The notes beneath the pieces are model-generated. The model had not been told where the DNA came from. It did no database searches and was given only the letters and a program-made list of their open reading frames with translations. Of a stretch of 43,164 nt of DNA, positions 7,628 to 15,310 are shown piece after piece. Every line of letters begins with the position of its first letter. Positions within the stretch are counted from its first letter, which is position 1. The position numbers and the translations under genes were made by a program. This stretch comes from a delta proteobacterium ML8_F1 (GTDB lineage: Bacteria; Bacillota; Clostridia; Peptostreptococcales; Acidaminobacteraceae). The stretch is from NCBI GenBank assembly GCA_002029975.1, contig LQBE01000041.1, positions 1-43,164 on the forward strand, given 5' to 3'.

Positions 7628-8023
7628 ATGAAATTGGAAGAATTGATGAAAAATGAAGGAGAAAGGTTCAGCTCGAAGATCAGGGAGTTGGATTCCGTGG
7701 AAGCCTTTATGGCTTACCTGGCGGAAATGGGTGTTGTCATGACGCCTGAGGAGGAAGAGCGGGCGAAGGGACTTATGGTCAAAAACAGGAAGGGGAAGGC
7801 CCTGTCTGACGATGAACTCGACCAGATCAGCGGCGGTGGATTCTACAAACCCATCAGCAATTGTCCCAACGGGCATTCGAAATTTGTGCTTTGGTTCGGG
7901 ATGGGCAGTGTAGGGGTGGTTGATGACAATTGCAAGAATTGTCCCCATGTCAAAAAGAGCATGGGACCCAACGGTTGGGATCTGGTTTGTCAGAACATCG
8001 GCAATGAAACGATTTGGGAGTAG
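7628..8023 (+). CDS. Nif11-like leader peptide precursor 1 (Cys4 core)
   Basis: A 131-residue ribosomal peptide precursor. Residues 1-70 form an acidic, helical Nif11-like leader ending LSDDELDQISGG, the double-glycine site for a C39 peptidase. The 61-residue core has four cysteines, at 79, 102, 105 and 121, including CKNCPH, giving C-x22-C-x2-C-P-H-x14-C. The ATG at 7628 is chosen over a TTG at 7622 because GAGGGGG lies 8 bases before it. It is the first gene after the shared promoter element and the first of four precursors in a row. No modifying enzyme is nearby. The final activity is unknown. Confidence 0.8.
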   Translation: MKLEELMKNEGERFSSKIRELDSVEAFMAYLAEMGVVMTPEEEERAKGLMVKNRKGKALSDDELDQISGGGFYKPISNCPNGHSKFVLWFGMGSVGVVDDNCKNCPHVKKSMGPNGWDLVCQNIGNETIWE

Positions 8024-8092
8024 GTGTAGATTGGGGAAAAGGGTTGACCGGCAGTCCAGGCAGCAGAAAGTTAAAAATCAAGGAGTCGAACA

Positions 8093-8482
8093 ATGAAGGA
8101 AAATATCAGAGTCTATATCAAGAAACTGGCAACCGACAAGGCATTGCAGGAAAAAATTCAAAAGGCTGGAACCTTGGGTGAAATCGTCACCATCGCCAGA
8201 GAAGACGGGTTTGACTTCACCGAAGAAGAATGGAGCTCCCAGGCATCCCCTATCCGGGAGGAGACCTTGGCGGATGACGAACTGGACCGGGTGACCGGGG
8301 GCTGGCTGGGGGGGCTCATCGACAATTGTCCAAAGACCTATAATTACTACTTGTGCTATTTGTCCTGGTGCCCCCATCTGAAGTACGAGTATATTTCCGG
8401 GAGTGAAGACAAATACCGGGCCCGATGCAATAACGGGCACTTCCACGGGGTTGAAATCACCATCAATGTGCCGAGTTGTTAG
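8093..8482 (+). CDS. Nif11-like leader peptide precursor 2 (Cys4 core plus C-terminal Cys)
   Basis: A 129-residue precursor whose leader (1-70) is a clear Nif11 domain, with LQEKIQKAGTLGEIVTIARE and DGFDFTEEEW, ending LDRVTGG. The 59-residue core contains cysteines 79, 88, 93, 112 and 129. The middle part reads CYLSWCPH, giving C-x8-C-x4-C-P-H-x16-C, with an extra terminal cysteine. A second GG at 73-74 makes the exact cleavage site uncertain. AGGAG precedes the ATG. The leader closely resembles that of precursor 4, while the cores agree mainly in the cysteine frame. Confidence 0.85.
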   Translation: MKENIRVYIKKLATDKALQEKIQKAGTLGEIVTIAREDGFDFTEEEWSSQASPIREETLADDELDRVTGGWLGGLIDNCPKTYNYYLCYLSWCPHLKYEYISGSEDKYRARCNNGHFHGVEITINVPSC

Positions 8483-8494
8483 GAGGAGAGTTCA

Positions 8495-8881
8495 ATGTCA
8501 AATGAAAGAATGGAAGCTTTGATCAAGAAAATGAATGAGGATGAGGATTTCTTAAGGCGCTTCAACCAGGCCGGTAACCTCCATGAAAAAATGGCTGTCG
8601 CCAAGACGGCGGGGCTGCTGATGCAGCCTGAGGATCTTCAGGAATCCACTGGGTCCCTGTCTGAGGAGGAACTGCAGGAGATAACGGGGGGTCAGGGAAA
8701 TTACAATTTCGAGGAGTTATATATTTGTGAATGTACAGATTGCGGGTGGAGCAGAACAGTCAGACTCACGCAGTCGGACGGGGGCTTGATGAAGGCTGGA
8801 CAACTACTCATGGTCCATAGAAACGCGACAGGCCACCTCAACAACGGCATTCGACGTGAAATTGAGCATTTCTTTGAGTAA
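8495..8881 (+). CDS. Nif11-like leader peptide precursor 3 (C2H2-like core)
   Basis: A 128-residue precursor. The leader (1-66) is Nif11-like and ends LSEEELQEITGG. The 62-residue core differs from its neighbours: C78-x-C80-x2-C83 is followed by GW and, 24 residues after C83, by H108-x5-H114. A C-x2-C ... H-x5-H arrangement of this length is typical of small zinc-binding fingers, so a metal-bound core is plausible. AGGAGGA precedes the ATG, 12 bases after the stop of precursor 2. The mature function is unknown. Confidence 0.8.
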   Translation: MSNERMEALIKKMNEDEDFLRRFNQAGNLHEKMAVAKTAGLLMQPEDLQESTGSLSEEELQEITGGQGNYNFEELYICECTDCGWSRTVRLTQSDGGLMKAGQLLMVHRNATGHLNNGIRREIEHFFE

Positions 8882-9072
8882 CAAGTTCATTATGCGGTGG
8901 CTGGTCTGAGTTTTCTCCGGCAAAAGGATGGGGGGAAGAGCTGGAATATGAAAAAATCAGCGATGGTGTATCTGAAGAGGAACACTCCATAGCGAACCCC
9001 TGGGCCCGGGAGCAAAAAACCGGATTTTTAAAGTTTCTGGCCTCGCCATGAAAAAAATAAGGAGTGAAGAAG
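8882..9072. other. Intergenic stretch between precursors 3 and 4, possible precursor remnant
   Basis: About 190 bases without an intact gene. One forward frame is open from 8882 to a TGA at about 9051 but has no ATG with a ribosome binding site. It encodes EELEYEKISDG and SEEEH, which loosely resemble the acidic end of the double-glycine leaders next to it. It may be a decayed precursor. The evidence is weak. Confidence 0.25.
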
Positions 9073-9429
9073 ATGACAGAAAATATCGTAGCCTTTGTCA
9101 TGGGAATGAACGCCGACGGGGCCTTGAGGGAAAAGTTTTTTCAGGCAGAGAATGTTGCGGCCATTGTGGCCCTGGCCAGGGAAGAGGGGTTTGATTTTAC
9201 TGAAACCGAGTGGGAATCAAAGGTGGGAGAAAAGCCTCAGGGCGTCTTGTCGGAGGAGGAACTGCTTCAAGTGACAGGGGGGGCCGCCCCGCCAGACTGT
9301 CTTCAAACCTTCAGCATCCTGCACTGTGCCATCAACATGTGCCCTCACTTGTACTTAGGGTATGACAAGATCAATCGGATATCCACAGTCAATTGTGAAG
9401 CGGGTTATTTCACAAACTCTCCGGTCTAG
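9073..9429 (+). CDS. Nif11-like leader peptide precursor 4 (Cys4 core)
   Basis: A 118-residue precursor. The Nif11 leader (1-70), with AIVALAREEGFDFTETEW, ends LSEEELLQVTGG. The core (71-118) has cysteines 76, 85, 90 and 108, arranged C-x8-C-x4-C-P-H-x15-C, the same spacing class as precursor 2. The ATG at 9073 is used because AAGGAG lies 8 bases before it; a GTG at 9064 is too close to that site. The following 260 bases are non-coding and hold a weak hairpin before the exporter genes. Confidence 0.85.
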   Translation: MTENIVAFVMGMNADGALREKFFQAENVAAIVALAREEGFDFTETEWESKVGEKPQGVLSEEELLQVTGGAAPPDCLQTFSILHCAINMCPHLYLGYDKINRISTVNCEAGYFTNSPV

Positions 9430-9501
9430 TGAAGATGCAGGGGTTTTTCCTGGACCTTCCTAGAGGACTAAGAGGAACTGTCCTTCGCCGCTTTTATCGG
9501 A

Positions 9502-9525
9502 CCGTCCTGTCTTGACGGCGGTTTT
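9502..9525 (+). terminator. Weak hairpin between precursors and exporter genes
   Basis: CCGTC (9502-9506) and GACGG (9514-9518) form a short stem with a 7-nt loop, followed by CGGTTTT. It could act as a leaky terminator that keeps exporter transcription below precursor transcription. The rest of 9430-9691 shows no gene and no second copy of the shared promoter element. Confidence 0.35.
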
Positions 9526-9691
9526 GAGGGAGACGATTCTGTATTTCTGTGATGCCTATGGTTTCCCTCCTGTAGGCTTGTAGAATTCATCAGGGCCGGG
9601 GCTTGAGCATCATTGAGTTTTTCAGGAAGAAGAATCAATGTCTGGCAAGGCGGCGGGAATCAAATAGAATCAATCACGGAAGGTGGGGCCA

Positions 9692-10270
9692 ATGGAAAAC
9701 AGCATCTTTAGAAAGAGTTCCCTGGAGAAGATTTCTTCCCCGGAACAGTTGAACGAATATGTCAAGGTGACAAGTGGCGGCATCTGGCTGCTCTTAATCG
9801 CCCTGTTCGCTCTGATCATTTCAGTGGGAACCTGGGCTTTCATCGGTACGATTCCCGAAACCGTCGAAGTCAAGGGAATCGCCTATGAGGGCATATCGAA
9901 GGAGCAAATGGTCTATGCCTATGTCCCCATGGAGGTCGTCAGACGAATGCGGGAGGGAATGACGGTCCAGCTTTCACCGGAATACGCCCCCAGGGAGGAA
10001 TATGGCTATGCCCTGGGGGTCATCCAGTCCATTGGACAGAACCCAGTGATGGAAGAGGAGATTCTAAACACCTTTGGCAGTCTGCAGTGGGTGAAAAGCA
10101 TTATACCAGAGGGCAATCCCGTGGCCATCACGATTCGCTACCAGATGGACAAGGGTGAACTCCAGTGGTCGAGCTCTTTGGGCCGTGAAATTGAAATCAG
10201 CAATGGTGCCTACGTCAATATTTCTGTCATCACGAAGGAGAGAAAGCCTTATGAATTGCTACTGCGATAG
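9692..10270 (+). CDS. NHLM-type secretion adaptor, short HlyD-like protein
   Basis: A 192-residue protein with an N-terminal cytosolic segment, one membrane helix (about 30-52, GGIWLLLIALFALIISVG) and an external beta-rich domain. It contains a VEVKGIAYEG lipoyl/barrel-like opening and a late YVNISVITKERKPYELLL end. This is the pattern of the secretion protein that accompanies NHLM ABC exporters. It is much shorter than classical HlyD and lacks a long coiled coil, which fits a cell without an outer membrane. The ATG at 9692 follows GGAAGGTG by 6 bases. The ABC exporter begins 17 bases downstream. Confidence 0.75.
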   Translation: MENSIFRKSSLEKISSPEQLNEYVKVTSGGIWLLLIALFALIISVGTWAFIGTIPETVEVKGIAYEGISKEQMVYAYVPMEVVRRMREGMTVQLSPEYAPREEYGYALGVIQSIGQNPVMEEEILNTFGSLQWVKSIIPEGNPVAITIRYQMDKGELQWSSSLGREIEISNGAYVNISVITKERKPYELLLR

Positions 10271-10287
10271 GTCAGGCAGGTGGGAGA

Positions 10288-12426
10288 ATGGCTAATATTG
10301 CCAAAGTGCCGGTGATTCTGCAAATGGAAGCGCTCGAATGCGGGGCAGCCGCCCTGTGCATGGTACTGGCCTACCACGGGAAATGGCTCCCCCTGGAGAA
10401 GGTTCGTGCCGATCTGGGGGTGTCCAGGGATGGTTCGAGTGCCAAGAGCATTGTCCGGGCCGCCCGGGCCTACGGGCTAAAAGCCGTGGGATTCCGAATG
10501 GAACCCCGGATGCTTTCCCAGATGCCGCTACCCGCCATCATTCACTGGAACTTCAATCATTTTGTTGTATTCAACGGCTATAAAAAAGATAAGGCGGTAA
10601 TCAATGATCCCGCCAGGGGGACCGTGGAGGTGCCCATGGAGGAATTTGACCATTCTTTTACCGGAATCGTCCTGCAGTTCGAGAAGGGAAAGGATTTTGT
10701 TCCCCAAGGGAAGCCGCCGAGTGTTCTGGGATTTGCCAGAAAGCGACTTGAGGGAACCCTGTCGGCTTTCACATTCGTGGTGTTCACGGGGATTCTGGTG
10801 GCTTTTATCGGCGTGGTGAGTCCGTTGTTTTCAAAGGTGTTCATGGATTACATCCTCTCAGGAAAGAATCCGGAATGGCTCTTTCCCTTTACGCTGGCTT
10901 TCCTCCTCATGATTCTCTTTCAATTCGTGGTGGGGATTATCGAGGCGCACTATTGGCTTCGGATTGAAGGAAGATTCGCCATTACGGCCAATTCTCAGTT
11001 CATGTGGCATGTTCTGAGACTGCCCGTGGAGTTTTTCTCCCAGCGCTATGCCGGGGATATCGTTTCCAGACTCTCCTCCAATGAACAAATAGCCAGCACC
11101 TTGATCCGTCAACTGGCACCAGTCTTTATGAACGTGGTGCTGCTGGTCGTTTATCTGACCATCATGCTCCAGTACAGCTGGATATTGACCGTGATCGGTC
11201 TGGGGGCGGCCCTGCTGAATATGGCGCTGATGCGTTATTCAGCCAGAAAACAGGTGGACCTGAGCCGGTCCCTCCAGGCCAGTGGCGGGAAACTGGCCGG
11301 TGTGACCATGTCCGGCATCATGATGATTGAAACCATCAAGGCGGCGGGGGCGGAGCGTGGATTCTTCGAGCGCTGGGCGGGTTATTTTGTAAAGGATCAC
11401 AATGCCCGGGTGCAAAATACCATTTTCGGCCTTTATTACAATACAATCCCCCAATTTCTGCAACAAGTGACCAGCATCGCCATTCTCATGATCGGCGTTT
11501 ATTTCATCATGGAGGGGGATTTCACCATCGGGATGCTTCTGGCTTTCCAGGGTTTTCTGGGGTCCTTCATGTCACCGGTGAACCAGTTGATCGGCGCCGG
11601 CCAGAGTTTTATTACCATGAGGTCTTCCATGGAACGGGTTCAGGACGTCATGAATTACCAGACGGATACCACGGACGGGCAGGTTGAGGATCTTTCTGCG
11701 GGCAAACTGGCGGGTGAAATACAAATCAATAATCTGGTCTTCGGCTACAATCCGCTGTCGGAACCATTGATCAGGGATTTTTCAGTTTCCTTGAGGCCCG
11801 GTTCGACCGTCGCCTTTGTCGGCGGCAGCGGCAGCGGCAAATCAACACTGGCAAAACTGATTGCGGGACTCTATGACCCGTGGAGCGGTGAAATGCTTTT
11901 TGACGGAAAAAAAAGACAGGAGCATTCCGATTACATATTCAAGAACTCTCTGGCCATGGTTGACCAGGACATCACCCTCTTTGAGGACACCGTGGCCAAC
12001 AATATCCGTCTTTGGGATGCCTCCATCGAGGATTTTGCCGTAATCATGGCCGCCAGGGATGCGGATATTCATGAAGCCATCATTTCCCGGAGGGAGGGGT
12101 ATGACAGTATTCTTCAAGAGGGGGGCAAGAACTTTTCCGGTGGTCAGCAGCAGCGGATTGAGATTGCCCGGGTCCTGGCCCAGGAGCCCACCATCATCAT
12201 TCTAGACGAAGCGACCAGCGCTCTGGACGCCAAGACGGAGGAAGAGGTCATGAATAATATCCGTAACATCGGTGCGACCTGCATCGTCATCGCCCACCGC
12301 TTGTCAACGATCAGGGATTGCGATGAAATCCTGGTCCTGGACAAGGGAATCGTGGTGGAGCGGGGGACCCATGATCAATTGTATGCCCTGGGAGGGAAAT
12401 ACGCCGAACTTGTCACGAGTGAATAA
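10288..12426 (+). CDS. NHLM-type ABC exporter with C39 peptidase domain
   Basis: A 712-residue exporter that should cut leaders after the double glycine and move the cores out of the cell. The N-terminal C39 peptidase (about 1-130) has the catalytic Cys in ALECGAAAL, the His in NHFVVF and the Asp in NDPARG. About six membrane helices follow (about 150-440). The nucleotide-binding domain (about 480-712) has Walker A GGSGSGKST, signature FSGGQQQR, Walker B IIILDEATSALD and AHRLS. It is encoded between the adaptor and a second ABC protein, as in other NHLM cassettes. Its substrates are very likely the five precursors here. Confidence 0.92.
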   Translation: MANIAKVPVILQMEALECGAAALCMVLAYHGKWLPLEKVRADLGVSRDGSSAKSIVRAARAYGLKAVGFRMEPRMLSQMPLPAIIHWNFNHFVVFNGYKKDKAVINDPARGTVEVPMEEFDHSFTGIVLQFEKGKDFVPQGKPPSVLGFARKRLEGTLSAFTFVVFTGILVAFIGVVSPLFSKVFMDYILSGKNPEWLFPFTLAFLLMILFQFVVGIIEAHYWLRIEGRFAITANSQFMWHVLRLPVEFFSQRYAGDIVSRLSSNEQIASTLIRQLAPVFMNVVLLVVYLTIMLQYSWILTVIGLGAALLNMALMRYSARKQVDLSRSLQASGGKLAGVTMSGIMMIETIKAAGAERGFFERWAGYFVKDHNARVQNTIFGLYYNTIPQFLQQVTSIAILMIGVYFIMEGDFTIGMLLAFQGFLGSFMSPVNQLIGAGQSFITMRSSMERVQDVMNYQTDTTDGQVEDLSAGKLAGEIQINNLVFGYNPLSEPLIRDFSVSLRPGSTVAFVGGSGSGKSTLAKLIAGLYDPWSGEMLFDGKKRQEHSDYIFKNSLAMVDQDITLFEDTVANNIRLWDASIEDFAVIMAARDADIHEAIISRREGYDSILQEGGKNFSGGQQQRIEIARVLAQEPTIIILDEATSALDAKTEEEVMNNIRNIGATCIVIAHRLSTIRDCDEILVLDKGIVVERGTHDQLYALGGKYAELVTSE

Positions 12427-12475
12427 GCCTTGAAGTCGGCGGAATCAACAGAAAATCGAAGGCGAGGTTGTTTCG

Positions 12476-14653
12476 ATGGATTTTAATATATTTGATGAAC
12501 AACTGAATACACGCAGGCAGAACGATCAAAGGATGTTTGAAGAGGCTTTTTCAGACCTGGCTTCAGTTTTGGGAATGGCCACCCACAGGGGACCCCGGAG
12601 CGAAAAGGAACAGCTGATAAAAAGTGCTCTTGAGGAGATTCTGGGTTATTACGGCGCCGTGGCAGCGGAGGTTCCGGAATACATTACCGATCTGGACGCC
12701 CGGTTTGAATACATGCTCCGGCCAACGGGCATCATGAGGCGGAGGGTGGAATTGGTGGGTGACTGGTGGAAGGATGCCAACGGGGCCATACTGGCCGGCA
12801 CTTCAGAAGGGGTTGCCGTCGCCATCATGCCGGGAAAATGGTCCGGCTACGGTTATACGGAGCCGGCCACGGGGAAATACATCAAGCTCAACAAGGAAAC
12901 TGCCAGAGAGATTGAGCGGGAGGGCTTCAGTTTTTACCGGCCTCTGCCGGCCAGAGAGCTCAAGGTCATCGATATAGGTCACTACATGATGAAAAGCATC
13001 AGTTTGAGTGATGTTCTTTTTGTCATGGCGGTCAGTCTGGTCATTTCATTGTTGGGTTTGTTCACTCCCTTTATCAACAAGCAGATATTCGATGGTATTA
13101 TTCCGTCAGGCATCACGGGGAATATCCTGCCCATCGCTGTCCTGATGGTCGGGGTGGGGATTGGCACGACTATTTTTGGCATGACCCGAAGTCTCTTGCT
13201 GGCGAGGTTTCAGGATAAAACGAATTTTGTTCAGATTGCCATCATGATGAGGATTTTCAGTCTACCCACTTCTTTTTTCAAGCAGTATTCAGCGGGAGAA
13301 CTGAGCAGCCGTGTGATGAGCGTCAACAACCTGGCCGCCATGATTTCCGGCGGGGTCATGACCACAGGGTTGACGGCCCTGTTTTCCTTCGTTTACATTT
13401 TTCAGATGGTCAACTATGCACCGGTTCTCGTCGTCCCTGGATTGACAATCATCGGCGTCTCTTTGGCCTACACCCTGATGACAACCCTGATGGAAGTGAA
13501 GAGTGTGAGAATCCGGATGAATCTGTCGGCCAAGCTGTCAGGGCTTGTCTACGCCCTGCTGAACGGTGTTCAGAAGATTAAGCTTGCCGGGGCGGAGAAG
13601 AGGGCCTTTGCCAGGTGGGCGTCTCTGTACTCAAAACTCGGGAAACGCCAGTATTCACCTCCCCCCATCAGGCGCTACAAAGTGGCGATTTCGACCCTGA
13701 TCACCATGACAGGAACCCTGGTGCTTTATTTTATGGCGGGTCAATCCGGGATCTCCCCGGCGGATTACATCGCCTTCTCTATGGCCTACGGAGCAGTGAG
13801 CAGTGCCACCATGGCCCTGGGCGGCATTGCATCGAACGTGGCAACCATTCGGCCCATGCTGGAAATGGCCCGACCCATCATGGAAACACTCCCGGAGCAA
13901 ACGGAGAACAAGCGCATCGTGACTGCCTTATCCGGGAATTTTGAAGTCAATAACGTCACCTTTCGGTATGATTCCGACGGTCCCGTCATCATTGATGAAC
14001 TGAACTTCAGGGTCCGAAGTGGGGAGTACGTGGCCATTGTAGGCAAAACCGGCAGCGGCAAGTCCACCCTGATGCGGCTGCTGCTGGGGTTCGAAAAGCC
14101 GGAAACCGGAGCGGTCTACTATGACGGTCATGATCTTGAAAGTCTGGATCTTCAGTCGACCCGGCAGAACATCGGCGTGTCTTTGCAAAACGGCAGGTTG
14201 TTTCCGGGGGATATTTTTTCCAACATCATCGTGACAGCTCCCTGGAAGACCCTGGATGACGCCTGGGAGGCGGCCAGACTCGCGGGAGTGGACAAAGAAA
14301 TCGAGGCCATGCCCATGGGAATGCACACCTTGATCAGTGAGGGGAGTGGCGGTGTGTCGGGAGGTCAGCGTCAACGATTGCTCATTGCCCGCGCCCTGGT
14401 GGCCAAGCCGAAGATTATTTTCTTCGACGAGGCGACTTCGGCGCTGGACAACCTCACCCAGAAGCATGTCGCTCAGAGTCTTGAATCTCTAAAAGGCACC
14501 CGGCTTGTGATTGCCCACAGGTTGTCGACGATTCGCCACTGTGACAGGATTATCGTGTTGGATAGGGGAAAATGCGTCGAAGAAGGGGATTATGAGACGC
14601 TGATGGCTAAAAAAGGGACCTTTTTTGAACTGGCAAAAAGGCAAATTCTGTAA
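12476..14653 (+). CDS. NHLM-type second ABC exporter (no peptidase domain)
   Basis: A 725-residue ABC protein. The first about 160 residues form a soluble domain of unknown fold unlike the C39 peptidase, with no catalytic Cys/His pair. The membrane domain (about 175-460) and nucleotide-binding domain (about 490-725) follow, with Walker A GKTGSGKST, signature VSGGQRQR, Walker B IIFFDEATSALD and AHRLS. In NHLM systems this protein is always paired with the peptidase exporter and may form a heterodimer with it. The start follows the previous stop by 49 bases. The role of the N-terminal domain is not known to me. Confidence 0.9.
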   Translation: MDFNIFDEQLNTRRQNDQRMFEEAFSDLASVLGMATHRGPRSEKEQLIKSALEEILGYYGAVAAEVPEYITDLDARFEYMLRPTGIMRRRVELVGDWWKDANGAILAGTSEGVAVAIMPGKWSGYGYTEPATGKYIKLNKETAREIEREGFSFYRPLPARELKVIDIGHYMMKSISLSDVLFVMAVSLVISLLGLFTPFINKQIFDGIIPSGITGNILPIAVLMVGVGIGTTIFGMTRSLLLARFQDKTNFVQIAIMMRIFSLPTSFFKQYSAGELSSRVMSVNNLAAMISGGVMTTGLTALFSFVYIFQMVNYAPVLVVPGLTIIGVSLAYTLMTTLMEVKSVRIRMNLSAKLSGLVYALLNGVQKIKLAGAEKRAFARWASLYSKLGKRQYSPPPIRRYKVAISTLITMTGTLVLYFMAGQSGISPADYIAFSMAYGAVSSATMALGGIASNVATIRPMLEMARPIMETLPEQTENKRIVTALSGNFEVNNVTFRYDSDGPVIIDELNFRVRSGEYVAIVGKTGSGKSTLMRLLLGFEKPETGAVYYDGHDLESLDLQSTRQNIGVSLQNGRLFPGDIFSNIIVTAPWKTLDDAWEAARLAGVDKEIEAMPMGMHTLISEGSGGVSGGQRQRLLIARALVAKPKIIFFDEATSALDNLTQKHVAQSLESLKGTRLVIAHRLSTIRHCDRIIVLDRGKCVEEGDYETLMAKKGTFFELAKRQIL

Positions 14654-14669
14654 AGGGGGATCAGGGAAG

Positions 14670-14951
14670 ATGGACCAGCAAAGGAAGTTCAAAGTGGGTA
14701 GTGAAAAGATGAATCAGCCTGATTCTTCAGCAACACTCACAGAGCATGATCTCGACACCGTAACTGGAGGTATGCAATCTCCCGTCAGCGGAAAACGCAT
14801 TGTGAACGGGTCCTACAGCTGTGAGAGGTTTGAAGTCAGGGAGGGAGTTGATCCCAATATGATGGGTACGAAATGCTGCAGTTACTGTCGACACAAGAAC
14901 TGGGAAGGCACCTACATGGTCTGCAACCTTCCCGTGAATGAAAAAAAGTAA
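14670..14951 (+). CDS. Precursor 5: short-leader double-glycine peptide (Cys-rich core)
   Basis: A 93-residue peptide with a short leader (1-34) ending LTEHDLDTVTGG, the same end as the Nif11 leaders but without their helical domain. The core (35-93) has cysteines 51, 69, 70, 73 and 85 and contains CCSYCRH, so C-x18-C-x2-C-R-H-x10-C parallels precursor 1. The ATG at 14670 follows AGGGGGA at 14654 by 9 bases; an ATG at 14709 is possible but would leave a leader of about 21 residues. It lies 16 bases after the second ABC gene, apart from the other precursors. Confidence 0.72.
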   Translation: MDQQRKFKVGSEKMNQPDSSATLTEHDLDTVTGGMQSPVSGKRIVNGSYSCERFEVREGVDPNMMGTKCCSYCRHKNWEGTYMVCNLPVNEKK

Positions 14952-14965
14952 AGTCAAGGAGGAAT

Positions 14966-15274
14966 ATGTCCATGAAAATCACCACGACTATGGAGGGAAG
15001 CAGGGCCCGCTTAGAGCTTGAAGGAAGACTTGATACGGTGACCAGCGGCCAGCTGGCCGCTGAACTGGGGCGTCTCTTTGAAGGGGAAGCCCTCGGATTG
15101 CTTTTCGATTTTCGAGAGTTGGAGTACATCAGCAGTGCCGGACTCAGGGTGCTGTTGACCGCTCAGAAAAAAGTCAAATCCCTCGGGACGGAACTCGAAA
15201 TCGCCAATGTCAATGAATCCGTCAGAGAGGTATTCGACATAACAGGATTTTCCGGGATTCTTACTATTTTGTAA
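14966..15274 (+). CDS. STAS-domain anti-sigma factor antagonist
   Basis: A 102-residue single STAS domain. The phosphorylation site region is LEYISSAGLRVLL, with Ser57 matching the phosphorylated Ser of SpoIIAA/RsbV. The typical strand FDFREL precedes it. In the family, the unphosphorylated form binds the RsbW/SpoIIAB kinase and releases its target. The downstream gene is such a kinase and the phosphatase at 5576 is the likely activator, so the cassette encodes a full partner-switching set. AAGGAGGA lies upstream of the ATG. Confidence 0.9.
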   Translation: MSMKITTTMEGSRARLELEGRLDTVTSGQLAAELGRLFEGEALGLLFDFRELEYISSAGLRVLLTAQKKVKSLGTELEIANVNESVREVFDITGFSGILTIL

Positions 15275-15310
15275 ATCTTGGAACCATGCCAAGGTAGGAG
15301 TGAATAACCC

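Noticed and set aside
7628-9429. Lanthipeptide, thiopeptide or sactipeptide cluster
   Set aside because: No LanM/LanB/LanC, YcaO or radical SAM gene is found; the cores are not rich in Ser/Thr paired with Cys. A maturase elsewhere in the genome cannot be excluded.
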